The translations under genes and the position numbers were made by a program. A DNA stretch of 64,000 nucleotides from Paramecium octaurelia (taxonomy: Eukaryota > Ciliophora > Oligohymenophorea > Peniculida > Parameciidae): assembly GCA_905182995.1 (NCBI GenBank), contig CAJJDP010000075.1:231052-295051 (forward strand), in the 5' to 3' direction. Position 1 is the first letter of the stretch; the number at the start of each line of letters is the position of its first letter. This document shows positions 23,761 through 34,386 of the stretch, one piece after another. The notes beneath the pieces were generated by a model. The model was not told where the DNA came from. It searched no databases and was given only the letters and a program-made list of their open reading frames with translations.

Positions 23761-25226
23761 TCAGTTTTTATAGATTCTAATGATATCCTATATTTTAGTT
23801 CTGCAGATAGGGCAATCCTTTAGGTTTTTACTGCATTTCAAACAGGCCGTGTTATGTTTACAAGGCATATACAATGCATCACGATCATTTTCAATGCATA
23901 TTATACAATTATTTTCATGACTTCTATCAGCAACCAACTATGTAGTTCTTTTACATAAGTAAGTAGATGTAGTTCCAATTTTAAAAACTGTTTAGTTTTA
24001 TAATGGATATAACTATGAAGGTTAACCTTCTCTTGATAATCTTAGCCAAGATCTAAAATTTGAGATATTAAATACCCATTCGTAGATCCCATATCTTCCA
24101 AGTATACTCTGCCATCAATCAAACAAATTTTGGCATGGATATTAGAGAGATGATGATCCTCACTAAAAGTCAGATCAGCAGTCTGTTTTCTGCCAACAGT
24201 TGTCACACTTTTTTGAGGTGTTAGATTAATCACATGTTTTTCAGGAGTATTTGGTCCTTCGATAATTGTCATCACAACCTAATATATAATTATATTGTTA
24301 CATCAATGTTGGCACCATTTACATTCACTTATTAAATTTCAAATTGATTGCTGCCTAGTTCAACAACCATTCCTATTTGTAATAGTTATTTTGTTTCAAC
24401 TTTAATAAATGTTCCTGTTGTTGATCCAATATCTTTGATATAAAACTATGTTAGATATATATATATACTTCTTCATTTTGAAAGATCACTTCTGCATGAA
24501 ATCTACTAATGCTCTCCTCCAATATTAAAATTTAATTGCTTGAGTGTCTCCCAATTTTGCCTCCTGATTCTTTAATACAATAGAAATTGGTTTATGGTCC
24601 TTCTGTTGGTTGGATGATCAATTCGTTTTAGACTTTTGAAACTAATTTTTCTAGGTCTTATTCAATTACAATGCCGGTTTATTGTTTTTTTTAAAACTAA
24701 GCCTTGTTTTCACTAAATGTTAAGTATTATTATTACATCTCACATAATGGCTGTTGAAATTGTTACGAAAACATTTCATTATTCTTAAGATAATTAGTCA
24801 TCATATCATGAGAGATGTTAATCTATCCATATTGAGGTTATGCAGATTCAGTATTTTCAAGAGTAGCATTTTCCTATTCCATCTTTTCGTAACGTCTGTC
24901 TTCGAAACTTGTTGATTTTATATGCGATGCATATTCTTTCAATCCTGTTTTAAGCCCTTTGTTATTACTAAAAGTGTATACAATGCATTAGCTTTTTTCT
25001 AACTATCTTATTTGTGATTCCCAGATCTTCAATCAAGTCATTTTCCTCAATTAACTCTAAGCATGATCCATCGATTGAATTTTTAGCTACAATATGAGTT
25101 CACAAATATACTGAAAGTAGTCTGTAGTTATTGTAACCCAACAAAATTGAGCCACGACGATACATCCTCCAAAGACCATTTCTTCGGTTCTTTTGGAAGA
25201 ATTGTGAAGAGGGTTTCATAATCCAT
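23761..25226 (-). CDS. SAM-FHA-FHA-RING protein, probable E3 ubiquitin ligase
   Basis: 448 residues. N-terminal SAM domain: KWSLEDVSSWLNFVGLQQLQ, NSIDGSCLELIEENDLIEDL, GITNKIVRKKLMHWL. Two FHA (phosphothreonine-binding) domains follow: GGKIGRHSSNQI, ISRFHAEVIF, DIGSTTGTFI; and TTVGRKQTADL, LSNIHAKICL, DMGSTNGSWL. The C-terminal RING is complete: CIICIENDRDALYMPCKHN then CLKCSKNLKDCPIC (C3HC4). Five introns: 25087-25111, 24957-24981 (ends AAAG), 24446-24468, 24279-24301 and 24053-24075; the last one is what restores GSTNGSWLRL. FHA-RING ligases such as CHFR and RNF8 act in mitotic and DNA-damage signalling. A SAM domain and doubled FHA are not part of those, so substrate and partner are unknown. 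Confidence 0.9.
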
Positions 25227-25262
25227 ATTTTAAATTTAAAAGCACTAACTGAAAATAATTAT

Positions 25263-26703
25263 TCACACATATAATTATTTCATCTTACTATACGACAAAT
25301 AGACTAATTCTGGTATTACCATTGTATAATGATTAGCACCAATTATTATCTTCTTATTTTCTAATCCCTTCTCAATCCTCTGCAGATTCTCTAAATATCC
25401 AGGTTAAAATTGAATGAAACTATTCATCCAATGTTTCTTAATTATCAATTTTGGATCCTAAACCTTGATTCCTAAATGGGAACTCAATTCTTCCAGGACC
25501 TAATCATCATTCACATCCTTTATTGTCATCACAGTTAGACTGGTTGAACCTTTTGGAAACTGATTTGGAAATTGTAAAGAATCTGCTACCATTCCTAACA
25601 TATTTTGATTCTAATTTGGATTTATTAAATATCCCAACCCTCTAAACTAAAATAATAACATTCTAACTTACATCTGGTGGTAATATCTTTTAATCCCAAC
25701 AAATGTTTCTTGTTATCATAGAATTGTTCTTTATCTTCTTTAAATCCTCCTTGATTTCATTTAAAGTTGAATTTTCCATCATATGCACTATTTCTGAAGA
25801 TGGTACATTTAAGAATAAGTAATCATATTCAATTTTCTTAATTTCTTTATTGTCATTTTCTGTCACCAATTATCTTTATTCAATATGTATTTCCTTTCCT
25901 TTTGTATTCAATTGAATATCTAAATTTTCTACTTTTGAATTATCTTATAAATATCTTAATATTCGTTTTGGTAATGAATCCAACCCATAAGTAAATTTGT
26001 AACTATTTGCTTTATAAAATCAAATTATATTCGATACCTTTCCTTAATTTCTTTATTCTTATTTATTCAAATTCAGCATCGTAAATTAAATCCTTTGCTA
26101 ATTGCTATTCATCGTAAGAAGCCATATGAATTTTAGAGAAACACATATTCTTTGATAGCTTATAAACAGATTCTCCAAATAACCCATAAAACACAGTTTC
26201 AGCATACTTTTATGTTAATTCTTTGCCCAAAATTTCATCTAAATATTCTCCTAAATTATCAGATTCTTAATTATTAAAAAGTATTTTTGGATATGCTTTG
26301 ATTAAATTCAGAAGTTCATCCTTTCCATTATCCTTGATAAATCTAGAAATTGTTTGTAAATTAATTTATTATGGAATACTCTTTAATCCTCCGTTCCAAT
26401 AAACATAACTATAAGGTTGTTGTACACCAGTTACAACTAAGCATATAACAGCTAAATACATTCAGGATAAAGCCCAATTTTGTCAATCATGTAAAATAAA
26501 GGTCTATCATACTTTCCTCTTTTAATTGAACGTGGTCCCTCTTCACAAATAAATTAATTTTCTTTTCTTGTTGTTATCATTCCCCCCACTCTATTGGAGG
26601 ATTCAATCAAAGTGATTTTGGCTTTGGGATACAATTACTTTATAAAAAAAGCGTTGCTCAAACCTGATAAACCTGCGCCAACAACTACAAATTTATAAGA
26701 CAT
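25263..26703 (-). CDS. PPOX: Protoporphyrinogen IX oxidase (FAD-dependent)
   Basis: 454 residues, the usual size. It catalyses the six-electron oxidation of protoporphyrinogen to protoporphyrin IX in heme synthesis. The N-terminal dinucleotide motif VVVGAGLSGLSNAFF, the second FAD contact ITLIESSNRVGGMI and the family signature FICEEGPRSI are present. Further on are SYVYWNGGLKSIP, FYGLFGESVYKLS and FRGLGYLI; the C-terminal FAD-binding segment is IIIGANHYT. Introns at 26437-26459, 26010-26037 (28 nt, ends AAAG) and 25647-25671. A closely related amine oxidase cannot be fully excluded, but the GPRS motif favours PPOX. The stop is 36 bp from the start of the SAM-FHA-RING gene, same strand. Confidence 0.88.
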
Positions 26704-27240
26704 TTTATAAAAAATAAAATTTTGATTTTTCAAACAACCATAAATTATTTTAAAATATTCAACAATAAGCAGGCTGTTCTTATCTGAGTAGAATTATATG
26801 ATGAAGTTTATAATAAAAATTAATTTATTCGGACTTTTACTTTTTGTAGACTGAAGTTAATACTATTGTTAAAATTAATAAATGCTTAAGCTAAAAATAT
26901 TAAATCTAATCTAATAGGTTGACAGATGTATTTATTTAGGAGTTGATATTTTAAATTATTTTTGAATTAATTATTAAGCTACTTATTGTTTAATGTAATC
27001 TGAAATAATAAAATGCTAATAAATAATATTTTTATATCCTCAGATTTAATTTTTGTAATATGTTAAGTAGTTGTACTCTTTGACAATTTAATAATCAGGA
27101 AAGAAGTTTTATAACTCAAAATGTGGATGTATAAAAAAAATTGATATTTTTTATGATATTTTAATTTTTTTCTTTTAGACATAAATAATATTAATATATA
27201 TAATTGTATATAATCCTTAAACCTGATACTATTCAAGATT
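26704..27240. other. AT-rich intergenic region
   Basis: About 540 bp between the PPOX start (minus strand) and the next plus-strand gene. Rich in A/T runs. I see nothing codable or structured in it. Confidence 0.55.
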
Positions 27241-27245
27241 GTATT

Positions 27246-28243
27246 AGTAATTACAATAATTGAAAATGAATGTAGTCATAAAGAGTTCTTTTATTTTAAC
27301 AAAGCACTCAGAGATCTAAAACAAAGAGATAATTAAGAACATAATGTTTAATATTATTTAAGATATATCGAGTTAAAAGAGCCTGATGAATAAAATCAAA
27401 CATATTCTATCTGTTATAATATTCCTTGTTGATATTATCCTACCCTAATCTTATATTCTTAATCAAATATTGTGGCTCTTCCTTCCAAATTACCATCTTT
27501 AAATACACCGAAAACTTTGGCATTTTTATAATGCAGCACACCTTTACCATTAAATTTATATTATTAATCCATCTATCCTTAATAGTGTGTCCAATTCTTT
27601 TCCATCTATGTAATGCTTTATTTATCGAAATACTTATTATTAAAATCTTTATTATAACGAATAGCTTTTCGAGTATCAGAATATTCTATTCTCTAAAATT
27701 ATTAAAGCAAAGCTGACTTTCTTTGTTGTAAAGCAGCAATCTTTTAATTAATAGATAAAATTTCATTTAAAGTATCAGAAGAGATTTATTATGAAAGTTA
27801 CCTTGAAGTCTTTTAGATAGGCTCCACGAGAGTTGAAGGAGTACGAATCTTTTTGAAATTTATGGGACTGATTTAAGGTTTTTTTATTGTTGAAACATCA
27901 CTAGTTAATAAACTGTATTTCTCTGAGGATTGTCTTGTTGTATCTAAAAGTGAAGGAGATTTTTTGTGCTTAAACATTTAACGAACACAAATAATTAATA
28001 TATAATTTTATTATTATTGTATTTCAACACATCTGATATTGTATTTATTAGAAAAAAATCATATAAATCAACAATTCAGTTTTTTGTTATATTTATAGAA
28101 TTTTTGGCTTAGGCTTTCTCAAATAAGTGAATTATATAAAATTTAACTATAATCAAACTTTGAGGAAAAATGCAAATGTTAAAAAAGAGGAATATCAAAG
28201 ATTAATAATATATATGCGCAGATCTTGAGAGTTTTATTTTAAT
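27246..28243 (+). CDS. Unknown gene, uncertain exons
   Basis: A short TPR-like opening (KEFFYFNKALRDLKQRDNQE, LRYIELKEPDEQNQTY) is followed, after a frame change near 27420, by a long open segment of about 270 residues (ISFKVSEEIYYESYLEVFQI, FIVETSLVNKLYFSEDCLVV, then FLLYLQNFWLRLSQISELYK) ending at TGA about 28243. Hydrophobic but not clearly membrane-spanning. I recognise no family. The start codon and the first splice are tentative. Confidence 0.45.
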
Positions 28244-28254
28244 GATATATTATA

Positions 28255-28760
28255 AGAATCTTTAAGAGGAGCAATTACAAACTATGGAGGGAAGTCTTAT
28301 TCATTTATTTAATAAAGGTTTTTAACAAAATTTTGAAGATATTCTGCTGAATTTATTAACATTAAGGAATAAATAAAATATTGATGCCAAAATAGCAGTT
28401 TTAATCCAAAAGACCATACTATAAGATATCATAATAGAATAAGGATGCTTTGAAAACTTTAGTATTCCACTAAGGATTTAGTATCAAACAAGTAATACAA
28501 TTATGATATTCTTTTCAGGCTGCTCATACACTATCAATAAATTACACTAGTGCTAAGACAACTATCCTCTAATTTAGAAAGTCATAGAAAAGAAGGAATG
28601 TTAAATATTTATCAATGAAACCTTGTCTTGTTAAAGAGGCTTCAAAATATAAATATAGCCTTAAAATAATTTCATAAACTGGTGGAGTGAAAGTAGATGA
28701 GAAGGACTATTGCTTAAGATGATTGATGCAATATACATCTAATATAAAAACTAATCTAAA
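28255..28760 (+). CDS. Unknown gene or continuation of the previous one
   Basis: A protein-like plus-strand frame runs QLQTMEGSLIHLFNKGFQQN, then NIDAKIAVLIQKTILQDIII, then a probable 27-nt intron (GTAATACAA...TTTTCAG, about 28492-28518), then TSCSYTINKLHQCQDNYPLI and ETLSCQRGFKIQIQPQNNF. Cys-containing, polar, no recognised domain. It may be the C-terminal part of the gene before it, joined by an intron I could not place. Confidence 0.4.
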
Positions 28761-28764
28761 TATA

Positions 28765-29213
28765 TTAACTGATCATTCTTAATATGTATTATAATGAAGT
28801 ATGTTAATTACTAATAGATGAGATCATGATAAAATACAGGTTTCATCTAATTATTGCTGATTTATTTGGAGTTTGGCTTCCATGTGCAACTTTTTCACTA
28901 AAAATAATAAGGAATTTTGATTGTAGAACAAGTTCATAATCAAAGACAGCGTAAAATAAGGAAGTCTTCGATTCAGTCAAATTAATTTGTTGTTCATTCA
29001 AAAATTATGATGCACTTTAAATAGAAATACATCATATATTATAATATAATTAAAATTTACAATAATCTTTAAGTTTATAATAATTTATTAAATTTTTGCA
29101 ATTAATAAATGAATGATTAAATAATTCTTATAATGAGTATTAATAATTTATTCCTTTATTAATATGCATCAAATAAAAGATTTATTTCCCCTTTTTTTAT
29201 ACAATATATAGAG
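28765..29213. other. Apparent intergenic region
   Basis: Very AT-rich, with scattered TGA codons on both strands. No coding segment that I can support. Confidence 0.5.
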
Positions 29214-29587
29214 ATGAGTATAATTAAAAATAAATTTAAGTATAGCATCAAAACTATGGCTAAGATGTCTGCTACAAAAAGATAATATGTCAAAATTTCT
29301 AAAATTCAAAAGCAATCGTTACTTCAATTAGTTTTCGACAATGGAATGAAGATTAGAGAAGTAATTATATCATCAACAATTAGGCTTCCCAGAAATTGAA
29401 TTTGAAATATGCTGCCGCTAAAACCTTTGTGTTATAATTTAGAAAAAAATTACTAAGAAAAGAATTTAATTACGCTTCTGATAAGCCTTGTCAGACTTGT
29501 CCTAAAAGAGATGTGTATAACCCATTTAAAATCGTATCATAGATAGGAGGAAAAGAAATCAGTTCAAAAACCTACACATACAATTGA
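29214..29587 (+). CDS. Small helix-turn-helix (homeodomain-like) DNA-binding protein
   Basis: 116 residues with one 23-nt intron at 29361-29383. The centre reads as a trihelical HTH: SKIQKQSLLQLVFDNGMKI, REASQKLNLKYAAAKTFVLQ. The helix-turn-recognition-helix spacing (AA-x-K-L-x-L-x-Y-x-x-A-K) is that of transposase-derived or Psq/homeodomain-like HTH modules. Basic flanks (FRKKLLRKEF) and a CQTC pair follow. It could be a transcription factor or a domesticated transposase N-terminus; no catalytic domain is present. Isolated in a gene-poor stretch. Confidence 0.65.
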
Positions 29588-30129
29588 ATAATATAACTAA
29601 TTTTTTTTGTATATATATTTTATGCATTATTATACGTTCTTCAACATTTAGCTTTGACCATGAATTACAAATTAAAAATACTTTCAGCATAAAGGAAACA
29701 AATAAAGTTGTAAAATCAGTTAAAATTGAATGAAAACTAATTTGATTTGTTTGAGTTTGAAATTGTGCCTCTGCTTGTCTCAATTTGACAAATTGGAATA
29801 AAATTTTAACTAATACATTGTTTAAAACACTAATAAAATGGAAAACTATGGAAGGATAAAAAGTATAGATGATAATTTAAATCTTTCGATAATTAAGTTA
29901 AAATAATTAATAATCAAGTCTTTATTTGTTCTAGAAAATTTGTATTTTTAATTAATTATGATTCAACGACATTATTGCTTTTATTATTACACATATTAAA
30001 TTGGTTTATATGTTATGAGTATAAGAATTATTTATGAGATAATCAAAAATTCAAATATATTTTAATTAATATATAAAATTAATAAAATTCATCGTCTTTG
30101 TAAAAGATGAAATACTGATGGGTGAGATA
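29588..30129. other. Apparent intergenic region
   Basis: AT-rich, about 540 bp. A chance plus-strand frame from 29838 has composition unlike the neighbouring genes. No supported gene. Confidence 0.45.
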
Positions 30130-30838
30130 TCAAAAATATATTTTAACATACGCTAATGTTCTTTTCTTAATAATTGTATTTAAATGATCAAAGTAATCAA
30201 AGGAGACAATAATCTTTTAGCTCAAAATGGAACTATTACTTTTTGATTTAAAAGTTTAGATAACAATTGTTAATGTATAAAAATATGTAATTTAGCCAAT
30301 ATTTTAAGTGTTTTTGATTAGTAATTTGTTTTATACATCTTGGTATTGATTCTGAAACAACTATTAAATAAAGGATATTTTCTTTTTAATAAATATCTCA
30401 AAAACGTTAAATTGACTATTTTTATCAAATATAATGACAATAGGTGTATTTTCTGAGTCTGATCATCAATAGAAAATAATTTTGACTTTAGAAAGCATTT
30501 TCAATTAAGGTGCAATAGAATTTTTTATCTCTCCTATATGGTGCATATAGTGATAAGAGTCACCTCATTTAAAGGGATTTAACAATAGATATGAGATAGG
30601 AAATAAATTTAGATCATATTTTATACAAGAAGTATTGCAATACTTTTTCTTAATTAAATTTCTATTAAACTTTTAAAGTAGCATTGGACTAATTTGATTG
30701 ATTAAGATAATGGAATGCCATTTTTTTATTTCTCCTTGGTTTGAAATAAGGAGTGGAATAGGTATAGCGGTTGTATTTTCAAGGTTGAGAAGATTCTTAA
30801 TAGATATTGATTTAAAGAGCAGATGTAATAATGAACAT
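30130..30838 (-). CDS. Possible unrecognised or decaying gene
   Basis: Two stretches of protein-like minus-strand sequence: KSISIKNLLNLENTTAIPIP, LLISNQGEIKKWHSIILINQ, and further left ENTPIVIIFDKNSQFNVFE, NSSILSQKIIVSFDYFDHLN, ending at TGA 30132-30130. They lie in different frames, with TGA codons between them that I could not bridge with credible introns. No family recognised. It may be a pseudogene or a gene with poorly conserved splice sites. Confidence 0.35.
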
Positions 30839-30874
30839 TATTAATAAATATCTATTTTAAATAATAAAGTCGAA

Positions 30875-31885
30875 ATGGGACCATATCTAAGCCAACCAAA
30901 AACAGAGAAGACTACAGTTGCAAACTAAAATTAAGTACTCTCATATGCAGCCACTCATATGCAAGGTATTAATGATAATAAAATTAGGATGGAGAAATAC
31001 AATGGAGGATGCTCACATTTCTGATTTAAGCATAGAGCCAGATGTCCATTTATTCGCTGTTTTCGATGGCCACGGAGGAAGTGAAGTAGCAATATTTGCA
31101 GAAAGACATTTCAGAGAAGAATTGATGAAGAATAAAAACTATCAATAAAAAAATTATGAAAAGGCTTTGACAGAAACATTTTTCAAGATTGATAAAATGT
31201 TATAGGAGCCATCTGGTTAAGATGAGTTGAATAAAATTAGGGGAGTAACTGATGAAGGTAATTAATGTCAAGATTTTAGCATCTTTGGCTGGATGCACAG
31301 CTAATGTTGCTTTGATTGTTGGCAAAACGTTGTATGTTGCCAATGCAGGGGATTCAAGGTCATTTTTAAATAGAGACGGAAAACCATTTGACATGAGCAA
31401 AGATCACAAGCCAGATGACGAATAAGAGAAAAAGAGAATTGAGAGGGCTGGAGGTTTCGTTTCCGATGGTCGTGTTAATGGTTGAATATATGATTATATT
31501 TAAGGAAATCTATCTTTATCAAGAGCTTTGGGAGATTTAGAATACAAAAAAGATAACAGATTCAAGCCAGAAGAATAGATCATCACTGCTTTACCTGATG
31601 TTAAAGTAACACAGTTGAGCGCTGCCGATAAGTAATTAGCATATATTTATTATTTGATCAGGTTCTTGTTGATGGGATGTGATGGAGTGTTTGAAACATG
31701 GGACCATCAATAAATACTAAACTTTATCAATTCTGAGTTGAGGGCTAATCCAAATTTATCGAAGGCTGCAGAGAAATTGCTTGATTAATTGTTGGCTAAA
31801 GATACATCATGTAAACATTAAATACTATAATCTAGTGGGTACTGGATGTGATAATATGACTTGCATTTTGGTTCAATTTAAATGA
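30875..31885 (+). CDS. PP2C-family protein serine/threonine phosphatase
   Basis: 295 residues, the minimal PP2C length. Metal-binding and signature motifs are present: [83 protein letters not shown]. All the aspartates that bind Mn2+/Mg2+ can be seen. Five introns: 30966-30987, 31258-31279, 31481-31504 (24 nt, unusual GTTG start and TAAG end, needed to join GRVN to GNLSLS), 31632-31661 (30 nt) and 31811-31835. MGPYLSQP at the start has Gly2 and Ser6, so N-myristoylation is possible, as in many ciliate and apicomplexan PP2Cs. Confidence 0.95.
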
Positions 31886-32247
31886 TGAATCAATTGAGTA
31901 TCAAAAACATATAAAATAACATATAATTTAAAATTATTCTATGATTCAAACCATCTACTCTTCAGATAAGAAACTCGTACATTTGTACATTTTCAAATTC
32001 ATAATTTTTAAGAGTTCATTTCAATAGAATCATTCCAATATTTGGTTCCTTAATTAAGTAAGAATTCTCTGCAGTCTGCTTAGACGGTTATTAAAAGATG
32101 ATAAAATAAGTGAAGTAATAGTGATAACCAGAATTAAATGAGATATTTTGGATAGATGCTTTCACATATAACATCAATATTAGTTATTGAAAAATATATG
32201 TATTGTCATGTAGAGACATTAAAATTATTGTAATATTAAAATGTACT
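31886..32247. other. Short intergenic region
   Basis: About 360 bp. A 66-codon frame from 31941 is open but has no features and a composition like non-coding DNA. Nothing else seen. Confidence 0.45.
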
Positions 32248-33540
32248 ATGAGTATGACAAATCAATCTAGAGCTCCAGCTATGTTAAATTTCGTAGATAA
32301 CAGCAGAACGCTGATCCACAAACTCCATGAACTATTAAAGCACATGAATGAGAGTGAAGCTCTATTCATTTATATTTGCAATGAAATAAATTTTCCTTAA
32401 TTATCCGATTAAATAATTATGGTTTCATACCTGAATGAGTTTTCTACTTATTGTAGATCAATTGGATTCTTGGCACTCTAAGAATCATTCAAAGAGCAGA
32501 AGAGTACCTTAGAAGAAACATTATTGATGCATTTGATTACACAAAAAAGGGAATAACTGATTGAATTATCCACTCGTATTGTAAGGATATGGAGCATCAA
32601 TAATAGAGATCAAAAATAAGGATCCTCGCAAGAAAGCCAATAAAGGAAGATGTCTGTTAGTGAAATGCATACTAAATCTAGTTCCTAATTAAATCATCTC
32701 TATGACTAACATATATTCAATGAGGAGAACCAAATAGTCAAGCGAGATTAATAAATCAACCTCCTTATGAAGGAGTGCACATTCAAACCTTAAATAACAA
32801 AAAAGAGCCAAAAATTAGAGTTGAATTCACCAGCCCATATTAGATTGAACAATTATGCAATGGACTCTAAAATCAAATTACAAATAGTCTAAGAACTTAA
32901 TTAGAAATAAGAATTAAAGGATTGCACTTTCAAACCCTCAATTAATATCAAATCCATTGGTAACAATCAATCAGTTGAAAATCCGTTTGATCGACTCTAC
33001 TAAAATGCCTTGACCTAAAGAAATAAAACACCTAGAAACAATGAAGATTCATAATTTACTTATCGTCCTCAGTTAATCAGCTCTCCAATCAAATTATAAC
33101 AATAAGAGGGAGTTTCGGTAGAGGAGAGACTTTATAATCATCATTTCGAGAAAATGAATAATATGGCTTTGAAATAAGGGGAGCTCTAATAAAATGAATT
33201 AGATTAATGCACATTCACACCTGCTATTAATTAATAAAGTAATTGCAGACAAAATGAGAAAGTATTTGAAAGACTCTATAATCACAGTAGTGTAAAATCA
33301 GTTTCAGAAGTAAAAGATCATTCAATATCACATATTAATAAGAAATCGGAATCCTTAATTAAAAAGCCATAGTCAGAGAATAATTCTTATGTGACTTAAT
33401 TTTAAGTAGAATCCAATCCATTCGATCGATTGTATTAGGAACATTAAAGATAAGAGAAAAAGAAGAAATCCAATTAAATATAATATTACTAATCTATACC
33501 TTTTTAACCAATACTAAATAAAAAATTATCATTATAATGA
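32248..33540 (+). CDS. CTF-repeat protein, unknown
   Basis: 430 residues in one frame, no introns. After a helical N-terminus (LIHKLHELLKHMNESEALFI) there is a tandem, degenerate repeat of about 70 residues. Each unit has a cysteine-threonine-phenylalanine core and a downstream F/L-D/E-RLY box: KECTFKPQI, KDCTFKPSI then NPFDRLYQNA, then VEERLYNHHFEKMN, DQCTFTPAI then VFERLYNHSS, and NPFDRLYQEH. This CTFxPxI...RLY pattern recurs in uncharacterised alveolate proteins, often axonemal or cortical. Function unknown. Lys/Gln/Asn-rich and probably extended rather than globular. Confidence 0.75.
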
Positions 33541-34386
33541 ATTATAAAATATATTTAATACTAGAATTTAATTTCAAAAATAAATATAACCAAAAATGTG
33601 ATTTGAGGAATGAATAAATTCGTTATCCTAAAAAAATTTCATTTTTATTCTATAAATTAATATTATCAAGATGAAATATTAGATAATTTTCAGATGCTAG
33701 ATTAAACTCTATATTTGAAATAAACAGAGTATCTCATGTTTAATATAGGTTTTTTAATGTATTATGATAAAATATATTTATTGTATCAATTAAATCAGAA
33801 TACACAAGATTACACCCAACATTTGATATAGAGATTATGAGTTTGTAGAGACAATGAGAAACAACTTAATAATTTAATCACAATATATCATCTCCTTTAA
33901 ATAATAAAGTAAATTACGAATGTTTGGTTTTGCACATATCCATCCAAAGGAAGTTGATAAAACATCATTTTTAGATAATTAAGTCAGCATGAAAGATAAA
34001 GCGAACGTGCTTTATCATATAATTAAGTCAGAGTTCCTGCCAGGATTGTGAAATAAAATGAGAATAATTTGAGATCTGTCAGATTTCCATAAAGTTGATT
34101 TGTTAAAATTTACAATTAATCTTTGCTTAAAATTAATAATTTATAAACTTCATTGGAATATTTGAAGAGAGCAATACATATAAGGAGTGTTGCTTGTATG
34201 GGTGATAATAAATTTCTGGAGATTACTATTTAGAATGACAAATGAAAATATTTTATTCAGTTGATTAAAAATAATTTTAATATTGTTTATGTCTTCTTTG
34301 TTTAAGGAAGTGCCACTCCAGAAAGTTATTGCAAACAAGGCATAAGTAACAGTAACTATATTAGATAGAAAATAGCCATTCTTGTA
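33541..34386. other. Gene-poor stretch with one tiny possible ORF
   Basis: About 850 bp. The only frame that reads like protein is 33920-34051 on the plus strand (MFGFAHIHPKEVDKTSFLDN..., 43 residues, TGA stop). It may be a short gene, but there is no other support. The rest is AT-rich with stops in all frames. Confidence 0.4.

Noticed and set aside
27426-27716. 96-residue hydrophobic plus-strand frame
   Set aside because: It is a different frame from the longer coding segment at 27430-28243 and is hydrophobic from A/T bias alone.
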